Source: JBEBSD01 sp040394475 (GTDB lineage: Bacteria > Bacteroidota > Bacteroidia > Cytophagales > Spirosomataceae). Taken from it: 64,000 nucleotides of DNA. The position numbers and the translations under genes were made by a program. Positions 16,985-26,024 of this stretch are shown one piece after another. A model generated the notes under the pieces. That model searched no databases. It worked only from the letters and a program-made list of their open reading frames with translations, and had not been told where the DNA came from. Location: the NCBI GenBank assembly GCA_040394475.1, contig JBEBSD010000002.1, positions 62,001 through 126,000 of the forward strand, read 5' to 3'. Every line of letters starts with the position of its first letter. Position 1 is the first letter of the stretch.

Positions 16985-19354
16985 ATGAAATTATTGTGGG
17001 GATTCGGAGTCATCCAGTGGGTAGCCATCTCACTGGCGGTGGCACAGTATAAGGTTGAAGGCTACGTGAAGGATGGTATAACCGGGGCAGGACTTTCCGG
17101 CGCTACGGTCACCTTGCATGAGCTGAGCCGGCATGTGGTAACGGATACCCTCGGCCGTTTTGAATTGGACGGACTTCGCCGTGCTTCGTATCATGTGCAC
17201 ATCAGTTATATGGGCTACGCATCCGATACAAAGATGCTCCGGGTAGCCGCCGGCCAGCATGTTGATTATGTCCTTTTCCCGACCGCTATCGAATTGAACG
17301 AGATTGTGGTGGAATCAAACCATTACAAAACGGGGGCAAAGGAACATACCCTGGCCATTGAGATTCTGGATGCCGGCTTTTTGAGGAACAACCGCAAGAA
17401 TACGTTTGTCAATTCACTGGAAGATTTGCCGGGCATCAATGCCATCAATACCGGTGTGGGGATTGCAAAACCCGTGATCAGAGGACTGAGTTTCAATCGC
17501 ATTATTGTGAATGACAACGGGATAAAGCAGGAAGGCCAGCAATGGGGCGCCGACCACGGGCTGGAAATTGACATGTTTGAACCGGGGCGCGTGGAAGTAA
17601 TCAAGGGGCCGGTTTCGCTGTTGTACGGTTCCGAAGGATTGGGTGGTGTCATTAATATCTTTCCACGTGCATTGCCGTCCGACAGTACTCTTCAGGGGAG
17701 TTTTCAGAGTGTCTATAAGACAAATAACCACCTGGCTGCATTTTCGGCAATGGCGGAAAAAGCAGCCGGCAACAAGGTATTCCGGGTACGGGTTTCTTCC
17801 CAGGATTTCGGGGATTACCGGGTTACAACAGACCGGTTCCGGTACAATTCCTATGAATTACCTATTTACCGTAACCGGCTGAAAAATACGGCCGGAAACG
17901 AACGGAACGTGTTGGTAATGACGGGAGTAAAGAAAAATTGGGGGTATTCAACCGTTACACTGAGTAATTTTCACCAAAAGGCAGGAATGTTTGCGGGAGC
18001 CATCGGTATTCCGAGAGCCTACCAGCTGACACCGGATGGCAGCACACGTAATATCGAGCTGCCGTACCAGCAAATTAACCATTTTAAGGCGGTTTCGAAT
18101 ACCAGTTTATTGCTGGGGAAAAACTGGGCGGAACTGGATATAGGCTATCAGCATAATAATAGGAATGAACGGTCAAACCCGCACGCACACGGAAAAAATC
18201 CGGGAGGAACCCTGGCGCACGGGTTGCAGCTGCAGACGTTGTCACTGAATGCCCGTTACTTTCAACATCCGGGAACGCAGCATTCCCGGATCAGTGGGAT
18301 ACAGGTAGAAATGCAGAAGAACCGGCAAAACGGATTTGAGTACCTGCTGCCGGATTTTCAGCGATTGGCAGCGGGAGTATTTGCCTACGAAGAAGTAAGC
18401 TGGGCAAATCGCTGGACCGGTAGTGCCGGTATCAGAGCGGATTACGGGCTGCTCCGGATAGCCGAGAGCCAGGAAGCCTTGTATGGCAGCGAAACCGAGA
18501 TCGCCAGGTATTTTGTCCGTAATCCTGAAATTCAACGAAATTTCTTCAATGTGTCGGGAGGTATGGGTTTGTCCTATTACCCGTCCCAGGCGTTCAACGC
18601 CAAACTGAACTTCGGAAGCAGTTTCCGGATGCCGGCCCCGTCTGAATTGGCCATGAACGGGGTGCATCACGGCACATTCCGCCATGAATTGGGCAATGCC
18701 GGCCTTTCGTCCGAAAGGGGATACCAGCTGGATCTTAATTTCAGTGTTCAAAAGAAATACCTGAGCGTGGTCGTAAGCCCTTTTGCTGCCTATTATGACC
18801 AGTATATTTACCTGGCACCCACTTCGCGTTTTTCTTCTTCACTCGATCCGGACGCTTTTCCGGAGGGAGGACAGATTTTTCAGTATAGTCAGCACAATGC
18901 TGTCTATGCAGGCGGGGAAATTGCGGTTGACTATCATCCGGTCCAGGCGCTTCATATTAAAAGCGCTTTTGAATGTGTTTTCAATCAGAACCTCGATACC
19001 GGGCTCCCGTTGCCTTTTACGCCTCCGCCTGCCGTTTTCGGGGAGATTAGCTATGAAATGCCTTTCGGGAATTCATTTTTCCGGAAGCCCAGGGCAGGGG
19101 TCAACCTGAAAGTCGTTGCCGCCCAGAACCGTACCGACCGGAATGAACGGGCAACAGGAGGATATTCCTTACTGGGGGCCTCGCTGGGGACCACCGTGGG
19201 GGGACCTAAATGGGAAGCTGATTTGTTCATTACCGCGCATAATCTGGGGAATACGGCTTACATGAACCACTTGAGCCGTTACAGACTCCTGAATTTACCC
19301 GAACAGGGAAGGAATTTTTCAATTAATTTGATAGTTCCTTTTGCAACAATGTAG
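16985..19354 (+). CDS. TonB-dependent receptor, probable zinc uptake
   Basis: The outer-membrane receptor of 789 aa starts at ATG 16985 (KLLWGFGVIQW signal peptide). The frame opens earlier at a GTG, but that lies inside the operator and lacks a signal peptide at its N-terminus. A carboxypeptidase-regulatory-like domain (about 23-100: VEGYVKDGITGAGLSGATVT) precedes the plug (DLPGINAINTGVGIAKPVIR, GPVSLLYGSEGLGGVINIFP) and the barrel. Histidines cluster in loops (NPHAHGKNPG, NGVHHGTFRHELG), fitting metal binding as in ZnuD-type receptors. The gene follows the Zur-like regulator and carries a perfect operator. Zinc is inferred, not shown. Confidence 0.88.
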   Translation: MKLLWGFGVIQWVAISLAVAQYKVEGYVKDGITGAGLSGATVTLHELSRHVVTDTLGRFELDGLRRASYHVHISYMGYASDTKMLRVAAGQHVDYVLFPTAIELNEIVVESNHYKTGAKEHTLAIEILDAGFLRNNRKNTFVNSLEDLPGINAINTGVGIAKPVIRGLSFNRIIVNDNGIKQEGQQWGADHGLEIDMFEPGRVEVIKGPVSLLYGSEGLGGVINIFPRALPSDSTLQGSFQSVYKTNNHLAAFSAMAEKAAGNKVFRVRVSSQDFGDYRVTTDRFRYNSYELPIYRNRLKNTAGNERNVLVMTGVKKNWGYSTVTLSNFHQKAGMFAGAIGIPRAYQLTPDGSTRNIELPYQQINHFKAVSNTSLLLGKNWAELDIGYQHNNRNERSNPHAHGKNPGGTLAHGLQLQTLSLNARYFQHPGTQHSRISGIQVEMQKNRQNGFEYLLPDFQRLAAGVFAYEEVSWANRWTGSAGIRADYGLLRIAESQEALYGSETEIARYFVRNPEIQRNFFNVSGGMGLSYYPSQAFNAKLNFGSSFRMPAPSELAMNGVHHGTFRHELGNAGLSSERGYQLDLNFSVQKKYLSVVVSPFAAYYDQYIYLAPTSRFSSSLDPDAFPEGGQIFQYSQHNAVYAGGEIAVDYHPVQALHIKSAFECVFNQNLDTGLPLPFTPPPAVFGEISYEMPFGNSFFRKPRAGVNLKVVAAQNRTDRNERATGGYSLLGASLGTTVGGPKWEADLFITAHNLGNTAYMNHLSRYRLLNLPEQGRNFSINLIVPFATM

Positions 19355-19370
19355 CAAATAGGTATATTTG
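19341..19370 (+). promoter_or_regulatory. Promoter of the DUF4625 lipoprotein gene
   Basis: TTG at 19341-19343, a 19-bp spacer and a perfect TAnnTTTG (TATATTTG, 19363-19370). Start expected near 19377, 21 nt before ATG 19398. Two predicted Zur operators overlap it on either side. Confidence 0.75.
19342..19356. promoter_or_regulatory. Predicted Zur operator 2
   Basis: TGCAACA-A-TGTAGCA matches the 7-1-7 palindrome with one mismatch and covers the TTG element of the lipoprotein promoter. Confidence 0.7.
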
Positions 19371-19383
19371 CATCATTGTTGCA
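19369..19383. promoter_or_regulatory. Predicted Zur operator 3
   Basis: TGCATCA-T-TGTTGCA matches the palindrome with one mismatch, covering the expected start of transcription. With operator 2 it brackets the promoter, centre-to-centre distance 27 bp. Confidence 0.7.
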
Positions 19384-19397
19384 AATAATTCTATCAG

Positions 19398-20231
19398 ATG
19401 AGAAAATTTCAAACTATTATGATCTTGTCCGGGCTTATAGGCCTGGTTGCCTGTAAGGAGCCGGGAGTTACAGACCGGGAAGCGCCTGTTATTACTTTAA
19501 ACGATCCTGTAAACGGGGAACAAGTGGCCGCGGGTGATGAGCTGCATCTGGAAGGATTGATAGAGGACAACGTGGAGTTGGCCACCTGGAATCTGACCAT
19601 TCATAACAATTTTGACGGTCACCAGCACGGCCGGCTGGCAGTAACCGCTTTTAGCCTGGATAGAAGTTACCCGATCAGCGGACGACGGGCCGACATCCAT
19701 GAGCACGTGGACATTCCGGCGGATGCCACGGCCGGCCCCTACCACCTGGTGGTGAAGGCGATTGACAAGGAAGGCAATGCTACGAGTTTTGCCGATGATT
19801 CCAGTAAGGAGGTCGAAATCTGGATAACCAATGACGAAATGGCCGAAGTCCTGTTCAGAAATTCGCAGGGAAGCATAACGGATCACTTCCATGTGCACGC
19901 CGGAGTACCGATTGTTGTAGCAGGCGATATCAACGGGCGGGGAAGCGATTTGAGTGAAGTACGGCTGGAAGTAGGGACGCTGGATATTTCGGAACATTCG
20001 CACGAGGGACACCGGCTGATGGCTGAAGAGCCTTTCTTTTCAAAAACAATTACTATTCCCCCCGGGACCCGCACCACAACATTGGGGACATTGCTGGCCG
20101 GTACAGAGATTGCTGTCAGCCAGGCACAGGTTGAATTGCTGGAACAGCAAAATACTCCTGTTTATCTGATCGTCCGCGTAAAAGATGCCGACGGGAATCA
20201 TTCCCGCTTTGTCGCAGAGCTGGAATTCTGA
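19398..20231 (+). CDS. DUF4625 lipoprotein, His-rich, predicted zinc-regulated
   Basis: The 277-aa lipoprotein has the lipobox LVAC with C19 after a short hydrophobic stretch. Two DUF4625-like Ig-type repeats follow (about 28-140 and 150-275). Histidines stand at matching places in both: HNNFDGHQHGR and HEHVD in the first, DHFHVHAG and EHSHEGHR in the second. This suggests surface or periplasmic zinc binding, handing metal to the receptor encoded upstream. It has its own promoter with two predicted Zur operators. A terminator lies 147 bp downstream. Domain name by recognition, zinc role by inference. Confidence 0.8.
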   Translation: MRKFQTIMILSGLIGLVACKEPGVTDREAPVITLNDPVNGEQVAAGDELHLEGLIEDNVELATWNLTIHNNFDGHQHGRLAVTAFSLDRSYPISGRRADIHEHVDIPADATAGPYHLVVKAIDKEGNATSFADDSSKEVEIWITNDEMAEVLFRNSQGSITDHFHVHAGVPIVVAGDINGRGSDLSEVRLEVGTLDISEHSHEGHRLMAEEPFFSKTITIPPGTRTTTLGTLLAGTEIAVSQAQVELLEQQNTPVYLIVRVKDADGNHSRFVAELEF

Positions 20232-20377
20232 GTATCCGGTTGTAAACGTTTCATCAGTTGTCCGGGTAAAATGTCAGAACCGGCCCCGGGAAGGGATAGC
20301 CGGCACTTTCCCCCTGCACAAACATGCAAAAACAAACAAAGGCCGTCGTTTATCGGTTTTAAGTAGTATTTTTACAG

Positions 20378-20410
20378 AGTCAGGATAGCGTAAAGTTATC
20401 CTGACTTTTT
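20378..20410 (+). terminator. Intrinsic terminator after the zinc locus
   Basis: AGTCAGGATA (20378-20387) pairs perfectly with TATCCTGACT (20397-20406) across a 9-nt loop and is followed by a T run. It lies 147 bp past the DUF4625 stop. Confidence 0.85.
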
Positions 20411-20490
20411 ATTTCCGGCAGGGGAGGTTTTTACGGATACTGTCGTTACTGGTAAAGGGTGATTCGCAGGGTGAAATGGTTGGGTATGGT

Positions 20491-20546
20491 CGGCTGTCAG
20501 CTATCGGAAGTCGGCTATCGGTAATCAGCTATCGGCGGTCGGAAGG
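20491..20546. repeat. Heptamer tandem array, CRGCTAT family
   Basis: Eight 7-bp units (cggctgt, cagctat, cggaagt, cggctat, cggtaat, cggcggt, cggaagg). Non-coding, same orientation as the arrays at 5045 and 11134. Confidence 0.8.
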
Positions 20547-20617
20547 CGGAGAGGTTGGAAAAACCAGGACAATGATTGCATCATTTGTGGAATTGGGTTT
20601 ACGGATATACGAAAAAA

Positions 20618-20625
20618 TAAATTTG
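20618..20625 (+). promoter_or_regulatory. TAnnTTTG element just before the OsmC start
   Basis: A perfect TAAATTTG ends 7 nt before ATG 20633, with TTG 22 bp further upstream at 20593-20595. If used, the message would be nearly leaderless. Confidence 0.45.
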
Positions 20626-20632
20626 AATACCG

Positions 20633-21061
20633 ATGAAAGTAGAATTAGTGCGTGTAGACGACGCATTTCATTTTGAAGCTACCGGGACTTCCAATGTGAC
20701 GGTTCATACCGACGCGGCAGAAGCAATTGGCGGAAGAAACGCCGGGGCGCGCCCGATGGAGTTATTACTGATGGGCCTGGCAGGTTGCAGCGCTATTGAT
20801 GTGGTGCTCATTTTAAAGAAACAACGGCAGGTGATCACCGGTTTTCGTGTCTCGGCTGAAGGAGAACGGGAAAAGGAGGAAGGAACTGAACGGAAACCAT
20901 TCCGGAAAATTCACCTGCACTTTCAGCTTACCGGCGAAAAGTTGGATAGCAACAAGATCAACCGGGCTGTGGCGCTGTCGATGGAAAAGTATTGTTCGGC
21001 AACTGCACAGCTGGAAGCACTGGCGGCCATTACGTTTGAGATTACTATAAAGGAATCCTGA
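20633..21061 (+). CDS. OsmC-family protein
   Basis: The 142-aa protein with an OsmC fold has the first conserved cysteine in LLMGLAGCSAIDVVLIL and the second in SMEKYCSATAQLEAL. The family members act as peroxidases or thiol enzymes in the cytoplasm. It belongs to a different subfamily from the OsmC gene at 11238 (R-P-M-E-L-L-L start of the central helix, resembling YhfA types). A 36-bp gap separates it from hslU on the same strand, so co-transcription is possible. Confidence 0.9.
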   Translation: MKVELVRVDDAFHFEATGTSNVTVHTDAAEAIGGRNAGARPMELLLMGLAGCSAIDVVLILKKQRQVITGFRVSAEGEREKEEGTERKPFRKIHLHFQLTGEKLDSNKINRAVALSMEKYCSATAQLEALAAITFEITIKES

Positions 21062-21097
21062 GCCGGAAAAAAAACATATTGAATTATTCCTAATTTT

Positions 21098-22495
21098 ATG
21101 GTAGAGCATTTAGATAAATTAACGCCCCGGCAAATTGTCAAGGAGCTGGATTTGTATATAATTGGTCAGAATGACGCTAAGCACAATGTTGCGATTGCCC
21201 TTCGGAACCGTTGGCGCCGGATGAACAGTGATCCGGAAATCCAGCGGGAGATTGTGCCGAACAATATCCTGATGATCGGCGCCACCGGGGTGGGGAAAAC
21301 AGAAATTGCCCGGCGGCTGGCCAAAATTGCACAGGCGCCTTTTGTGAAGGTGGAGGCTTCGAAGTTTACAGAGGTCGGCTATGTCGGGAGGGACGTGGAA
21401 AGCATGGTCCGTGACCTGGTCGAACAATCGGTCAGCATGGTGAAAACCCGAAAAAAGGAGGAGGTGAAAAAGCAGGCCGAGCAGATCGTGGAAGATATCA
21501 TCCTCGATACCCTGATCCCGCCGATGCATCAACCGAAACGGAACTTCCCGGTGGTGCAGCCGGATGTCAATGAAGAAGTCCCGTCCAACGATCAGGAACT
21601 CAACCAGCGCACCCGCGAGCGGTTCAGGGAAAAAATACGGAACGGAGAGCTCGACGATCGCAAGATCGAAATCGAAATCAGCCAGCCCCAGGCAGCCAAT
21701 ATCGGGATGATCGGGGGCGGGATGGATGACCTTTCGATGATGAATATCCAGGAAATGATAGGGAATATGATGCCCCGGAAGGCCCGGAAAAGAAAAATTA
21801 CCGTAGGAGAGGCGAAAAAAATATTGCTGGAAGAGGAAGCGGTAAAGCTCATTGATATGGATGAGGTTAAAGAAGAAGCCATCCGGAGAGCCCAGAATCT
21901 GGGGATTATTTTTATAGACGAAATCGATAAAGTAGCCTCCGGCCGGTCAGGCGGCGGTAGCGGGCCGGATGTCAGCCGTGAGGGCGTGCAGCGGGATTTG
22001 CTGCCCATCGTGGAGGGGAGCGCCGTCAACACCAAGCATGGCGTTATTCATACTGATCACATTCTGTTTATAGCGGCAGGCGCCTTTCACGTTTCCAAAC
22101 CCTCGGACCTGATTCCTGAGCTCCAGGGCCGGTTTCCGATCCGGGTGGAATTGCAGAACCTTACACAGGACGATTTCTTTCACATCCTGAGCACCCCCCG
22201 GAATGCCTTGACCAAGCAATACCAGGCTTTGCTGAAAGCCGAAGGGGTGGAATTACAATTTCAGGAAGAGGCGCTGCTGGAACTGGCACGGATTGCATTT
22301 GAAGTCAACAGTGAAGTGGAAAACATAGGCGCAAGGCGCTTGCAAACGGTGATGAGCGCCCTGTTGAACGATCTGATGTTTGACGTTCCGGATGTTGTCA
22401 GCGCCAATGCCTACGTAGTAGTGACCAAAGAAATGGTGAATGAAAAGTTAGGCAACCTGGTAAAAAACCGGGACCTGAGCCAGTATATCCTGTGA
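21098..22495 (+). CDS. hslU: HslU, ATPase subunit of the HslUV protease
   Basis: The 465-aa AAA+ unfoldase of the two-component HslUV (ClpYQ) protease has Walker A in GATGVGKTEIARRLAK (about 65), the pore loop EVGYVGRDVE, the inserted I-domain (about 120-240) and Walker B IIFIDEIDKV. The C-terminus NRDLSQYIL ends in the hydrophobic tail that docks into HslV. The length is normal. hslV, usually next to hslU, is not in this window, so it must lie elsewhere if the protease is complete. Confidence 0.96.
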   Translation: MVEHLDKLTPRQIVKELDLYIIGQNDAKHNVAIALRNRWRRMNSDPEIQREIVPNNILMIGATGVGKTEIARRLAKIAQAPFVKVEASKFTEVGYVGRDVESMVRDLVEQSVSMVKTRKKEEVKKQAEQIVEDIILDTLIPPMHQPKRNFPVVQPDVNEEVPSNDQELNQRTRERFREKIRNGELDDRKIEIEISQPQAANIGMIGGGMDDLSMMNIQEMIGNMMPRKARKRKITVGEAKKILLEEEAVKLIDMDEVKEEAIRRAQNLGIIFIDEIDKVASGRSGGGSGPDVSREGVQRDLLPIVEGSAVNTKHGVIHTDHILFIAAGAFHVSKPSDLIPELQGRFPIRVELQNLTQDDFFHILSTPRNALTKQYQALLKAEGVELQFQEEALLELARIAFEVNSEVENIGARRLQTVMSALLNDLMFDVPDVVSANAYVVVTKEMVNEKLGNLVKNRDLSQYIL

Positions 22496-22507
22496 CAACA
22501 GGCTGGC

Positions 22508-24547
22508 TCAGGCGGTCGCTATCAGCTTTAGTGCGGCTTCCACTGAATTGACTGGCAGCTGACAGGTCTTGTCATAGCATACATACAGGGTAGCAGCATT
22601 GTTTAGGGACGTTTTGTCCTGTGCGAGCGGAAGTGCAGCTGAATCTCCCATTACTACTTTGTTGGGGATGAAAAACCGGTCAAGGTCTTTTCGTGCGGCA
22701 TCCGCGCCGGGTCCCGTGATGACGATTTCTGCGGTTGAAGTACTCATCAGACAATGCAGGGCGGCCCAATTGGCTACCCACTGGGCGTCTGTGTTGACAA
22801 GCCGGACCATCTTGCCTGCCATCCGGTGGGCAAGTGCCAGGTATTCCGCATCATCGAGCAGGGTGCCCAGGGTATAGAGCACGTGGGCCAGCATGGAATT
22901 GGAGGCAGGGATCACATTATCGAACAGCTCTGTTTTGCGGGCTATCAGGGCTTCTGAATGCCGATCGGTAAAATAGAAGAAACCCTCTGTTTCGTTGAAA
23001 AAGCTATCCAGGACATAACGGATCAGTTTTCGGGCTTCCCATAACCAGGTTTCGTCAAAGGTGATCTGGTAGAGTGCGGTAAAGGCCTCGGCGACAGCCG
23101 CGTAATCTTCCAAAAAGCCGGCAATAGTCGCTTTCCCGTTTTTGAACGTGTGGTAAAGGCGGGCGGAACCGGCAGGCTCGTCGCAGGGGACGATAAAGCC
23201 TGACACGATAAAGCGGCCATTGCGAAGGGCCAGTTCCCGGATACTTTCCTTTCCCGTTGCCCGGTAAGCGTCGGTAAGCCCTTTTAATGCCAGGCCATTC
23301 CAGGAAGCCAGTAGCTTGTCGTCCAGACCCGGCCGGATCCGGGACGACCGCACCTGCTCCAACTGCTGCAAGGCTGCCTGGTAGCGTTGGTCAAAATCCG
23401 GAAGGTCGATTCCCAGGGCCGCAGCCGTTTGCGCAGGGGGTTGGGTCAGGTGCAGGTGGTTATAGCCATCCTCCCAGTTACCCGCTTCCGAAACCTGGTA
23501 AAGCCGGGCAAACCAGTCATAATCGGTTCCCAGCGCTTCTTTCAACGCTTCGGCAGTCCATATATAGAATTTTCCTTCCATCCCTTCACTATCGGCATCC
23601 AGCGCGGCATAAAAACCCCCTGTTTCCGACAGCATTTCGGTTTCCAGCCACCGGATGGTTTGATGAATGCGATTTTCGTACAGCGGGTTGGCGGTCAGGG
23701 AAAAGGCCTCGGAATAAATGCTCAGCAGCTGGCCGTTGTCATAGAGCATTTTCTCAAAATGCGGGATAAACCAATCGGCATCCACCGAATAGCGCGCCCA
23801 GCCGCCGCCCACATGGTCGTAGAGTCCGCCGAGGGCGATGCGGTTCAGAGAATGTTCGATATGCCGTAACGCTTCCGGATTTTGTGTCGTGTCGTAATAC
23901 CGCAGCAGAAACTTGAAAATAGCCGGCATTGGAAATTTGGGTGCCCGATCCATTCCGCCCTTCTCGGTATCGAAATGGGTTTTCAGGCGTTCGAAAACGA
24001 GGTCAAGTTCATCGACTGACAGTCCGGACGACAACGCGGAAAGGCTGTATTTTTCACTTTCGGGAAGCTGCAGGTTGGCGACAAAACCTGCGGCTGATTG
24101 CTGGAGGTCCTGATAGTTGTCCCGGAAGGCCGCCTCAATTCCACGGAGCAGCTGCATCCACTGCGGCGGCGGGAGATACGTGAGCCCGTAAAAAGGCCGG
24201 GTATCGGGTAAAAGGAAAACGTTCAGCGGCCATCCTCCGCGGACACCCATGGCCTGCACAGCATCCATATAGACAGCATCCACGTCCGGACGCTCTTCCC
24301 GGTCTACCTTAATACAGACAAAACCTGCATTCATCAAACGGGCCACTTCCGGGTTTTCAAAACTTTCGCGCTCCATTACATGACACCAGTGGCAGGAAGA
24401 ATAGCCGATACTCACCAGAATGGGCTTGTTTTCGTCCTGCGCTTTGCGCAGTGCTTCTTCTCCCCAGGGATACCAGTCAACCGGGTTATGAGCGTGCTGC
24501 AGCAGGTAGGGACTGGATTCGTGTTGTAAGCGGTTGGGACCGGACAT
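22508..24547 (-). CDS. DUF255 thioredoxin-fold / six-hairpin protein (YyaL family)
   Basis: The 679-aa protein starts at MSGPNRLQHESSPYLLQHAHNPVDW. The open frame runs 42 codons further upstream, but this ATG (24547) is where the family begins. The N-terminal thioredoxin-like domain carries SSCHWCHVMERESF, a CxxC in the DUF255 signature. The remaining 500 residues form an alpha/alpha barrel like N-acylglucosamine epimerases (GGLYDHVGGGWARYSVD, HFEKMLYDNGQLL). Its function in bacteria is not established; a redox role has been supposed from the CxxC. Cytoplasmic. It converges with hslU, with 12 bp between the stops. Confidence 0.93.
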   Translation of the reverse strand: MSGPNRLQHESSPYLLQHAHNPVDWYPWGEEALRKAQDENKPILVSIGYSSCHWCHVMERESFENPEVARLMNAGFVCIKVDREERPDVDAVYMDAVQAMGVRGGWPLNVFLLPDTRPFYGLTYLPPPQWMQLLRGIEAAFRDNYQDLQQSAAGFVANLQLPESEKYSLSALSSGLSVDELDLVFERLKTHFDTEKGGMDRAPKFPMPAIFKFLLRYYDTTQNPEALRHIEHSLNRIALGGLYDHVGGGWARYSVDADWFIPHFEKMLYDNGQLLSIYSEAFSLTANPLYENRIHQTIRWLETEMLSETGGFYAALDADSEGMEGKFYIWTAEALKEALGTDYDWFARLYQVSEAGNWEDGYNHLHLTQPPAQTAAALGIDLPDFDQRYQAALQQLEQVRSSRIRPGLDDKLLASWNGLALKGLTDAYRATGKESIRELALRNGRFIVSGFIVPCDEPAGSARLYHTFKNGKATIAGFLEDYAAVAEAFTALYQITFDETWLWEARKLIRYVLDSFFNETEGFFYFTDRHSEALIARKTELFDNVIPASNSMLAHVLYTLGTLLDDAEYLALAHRMAGKMVRLVNTDAQWVANWAALHCLMSTSTAEIVITGPGADAARKDLDRFFIPNKVVMGDSAALPLAQDKTSLNNAATLYVCYDKTCQLPVNSVEAALKLIATA

Positions 24548-24699
24548 TGTTATCGTTGACGTTAAATCAGAACTCTTATAAAGATAACCCCAAACACACG
24601 GGTTTTGATTCACCGGGGACGGACGATTTTCGGATAACCGCCTTCGGGATTCTATACGGCTCCAAAAAACCATAGTATATTGCGGGGAAATTAAGCGTA

Positions 24700-26013
24700 A
24701 TGGAAAAGAATAACCCCCGAACCATAAATGCCTGGTGTATGTACGACTGGGCTAATTCTGTGCACAACCTGGTGATTACGGCCAGTATTTTCCCGGTTTA
24801 TTTCAGTGCCACCGCGCGTACAGCTTCGGGAGGGGATGTGATAGACTTTTTGGGGATACCGGTTAAGAACTCCGTCCTGTTCTCCTATTCTGTCTCCTTT
24901 TCCTTTCTGATGATCGCCTTGCTGATCCCCTTTTGTACGGCAGTTGCTGACTATACAGGCCGGAAAAAAACCTTCATGAAGTTTTTCTGTTACCTCGGAG
25001 CGGTCAGTTGTGCCTGCCTGTTTTTCTTTACCCGCGATACCCTGGAATTTTCAGTTCTGGCTTTTATGATGAGCCTGATCGGATGGAGCGGGAGTATTGT
25101 ATTCTATAATTCATTCCTGCCTGAAATCGCCACCGAAGATAATTACGATCGTTTCAGCGCGCGGGGCTTTGCGATGGGCTATATCGGCGCGGTCTTACTG
25201 CTCCTCTTTAACCTGACGATGATCATGAATCCGCAGTGGTACGGAATCGAAGATAAATCGCTTCCCGCCCGGATTTCTTTCCTTTCCGTCGGAATTTGGT
25301 GGGTGCTTTTTGCCCAGATCCCGTTCCGCTACCTGCCTTCGAACCTGCACAACCGGAAACCTGCGGAAAGGTGGCTGTTCAATGGCTTCCGCAACCTCCG
25401 GAAGGTATTCAATGAGTTGCAGCAGCAAGTATTGCTTCCCCGCTACCTGATGGCTTTCTTTGTCTTTAATATGGGAGTGCAGACCGTGATGTACGTCGCG
25501 ACGATTTTTGGGGCCAACGAGTTGAAGCTGTCTTCCACGAGCCTGATCACGACCGTCCTTCTGATTCAGTTAATCGGAGTGGCAGGATCTTTTTTCTTTT
25601 CCTGGCTGTCGGGGAAATTAGGCAATATCCACGCTCTGATGACCGGCGTTACCATCTGGATCGGAATTTGTGCGGCGGCCTATTATGTGACCACGGAAGG
25701 AGAGTTTTATGTGCTGGCAGCTACCGTCGGGATGGTAATGGGCGGTATTCAGGCATTGTCCAGGGCGACTTATTCGAAACTGATCCCGGACAATACGACG
25801 GATACGGCTTCTTACTTCAGCTTTTATGATGTAACGGAAAAGACGTCGCTGGTGCTGGGGACGTTTTCTTTCGGTTTTATTGAACTCATGACAGGTAGTA
25901 TGCGGAACAGTATTCTGGCGCTGCTGGTTTATTTTGTAATTGGCCTCTTCTTACTGGCACGAATTCCTTCCCAGAAAATTTACCGGTTCGCATTGAAACG
26001 GGAACAGGGCTGA
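24700..26013 (+). CDS. UMF1/Atg22-type MFS transporter
   Basis: The 437-aa membrane protein with about 12 helices starts with the UMF1 signature INAWCMYDWANSVHNLVI, which also marks yeast Atg22, a vacuolar amino-acid exporter. Further marks are DYTGRKKTFMKFF (loop 2-3) and GGIQALSRATYSKLIP. The bacterial substrate is unknown. Start ATG 24700 is divergent from the DUF255 gene, and the gene converges with the reductase, 11 bp apart. Confidence 0.9.
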   Translation: MEKNNPRTINAWCMYDWANSVHNLVITASIFPVYFSATARTASGGDVIDFLGIPVKNSVLFSYSVSFSFLMIALLIPFCTAVADYTGRKKTFMKFFCYLGAVSCACLFFFTRDTLEFSVLAFMMSLIGWSGSIVFYNSFLPEIATEDNYDRFSARGFAMGYIGAVLLLLFNLTMIMNPQWYGIEDKSLPARISFLSVGIWWVLFAQIPFRYLPSNLHNRKPAERWLFNGFRNLRKVFNELQQQVLLPRYLMAFFVFNMGVQTVMYVATIFGANELKLSSTSLITTVLLIQLIGVAGSFFFSWLSGKLGNIHALMTGVTIWIGICAAAYYVTTEGEFYVLAATVGMVMGGIQALSRATYSKLIPDNTTDTASYFSFYDVTEKTSLVLGTFSFGFIELMTGSMRNSILALLVYFVIGLFLLARIPSQKIYRFALKREQG

Positions 26014-26024
26014 AGCGGCTTTTC

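Larger units (their letters stand above)
20232..20632. other. Intergenic region with terminator and heptamer array
   Basis: 400 bp without a gene. It contains the terminator at 20378-20410, a heptamer array at 20491-20546 and the likely OsmC promoter at its right end. Nothing else is recognised. Confidence 0.5.
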
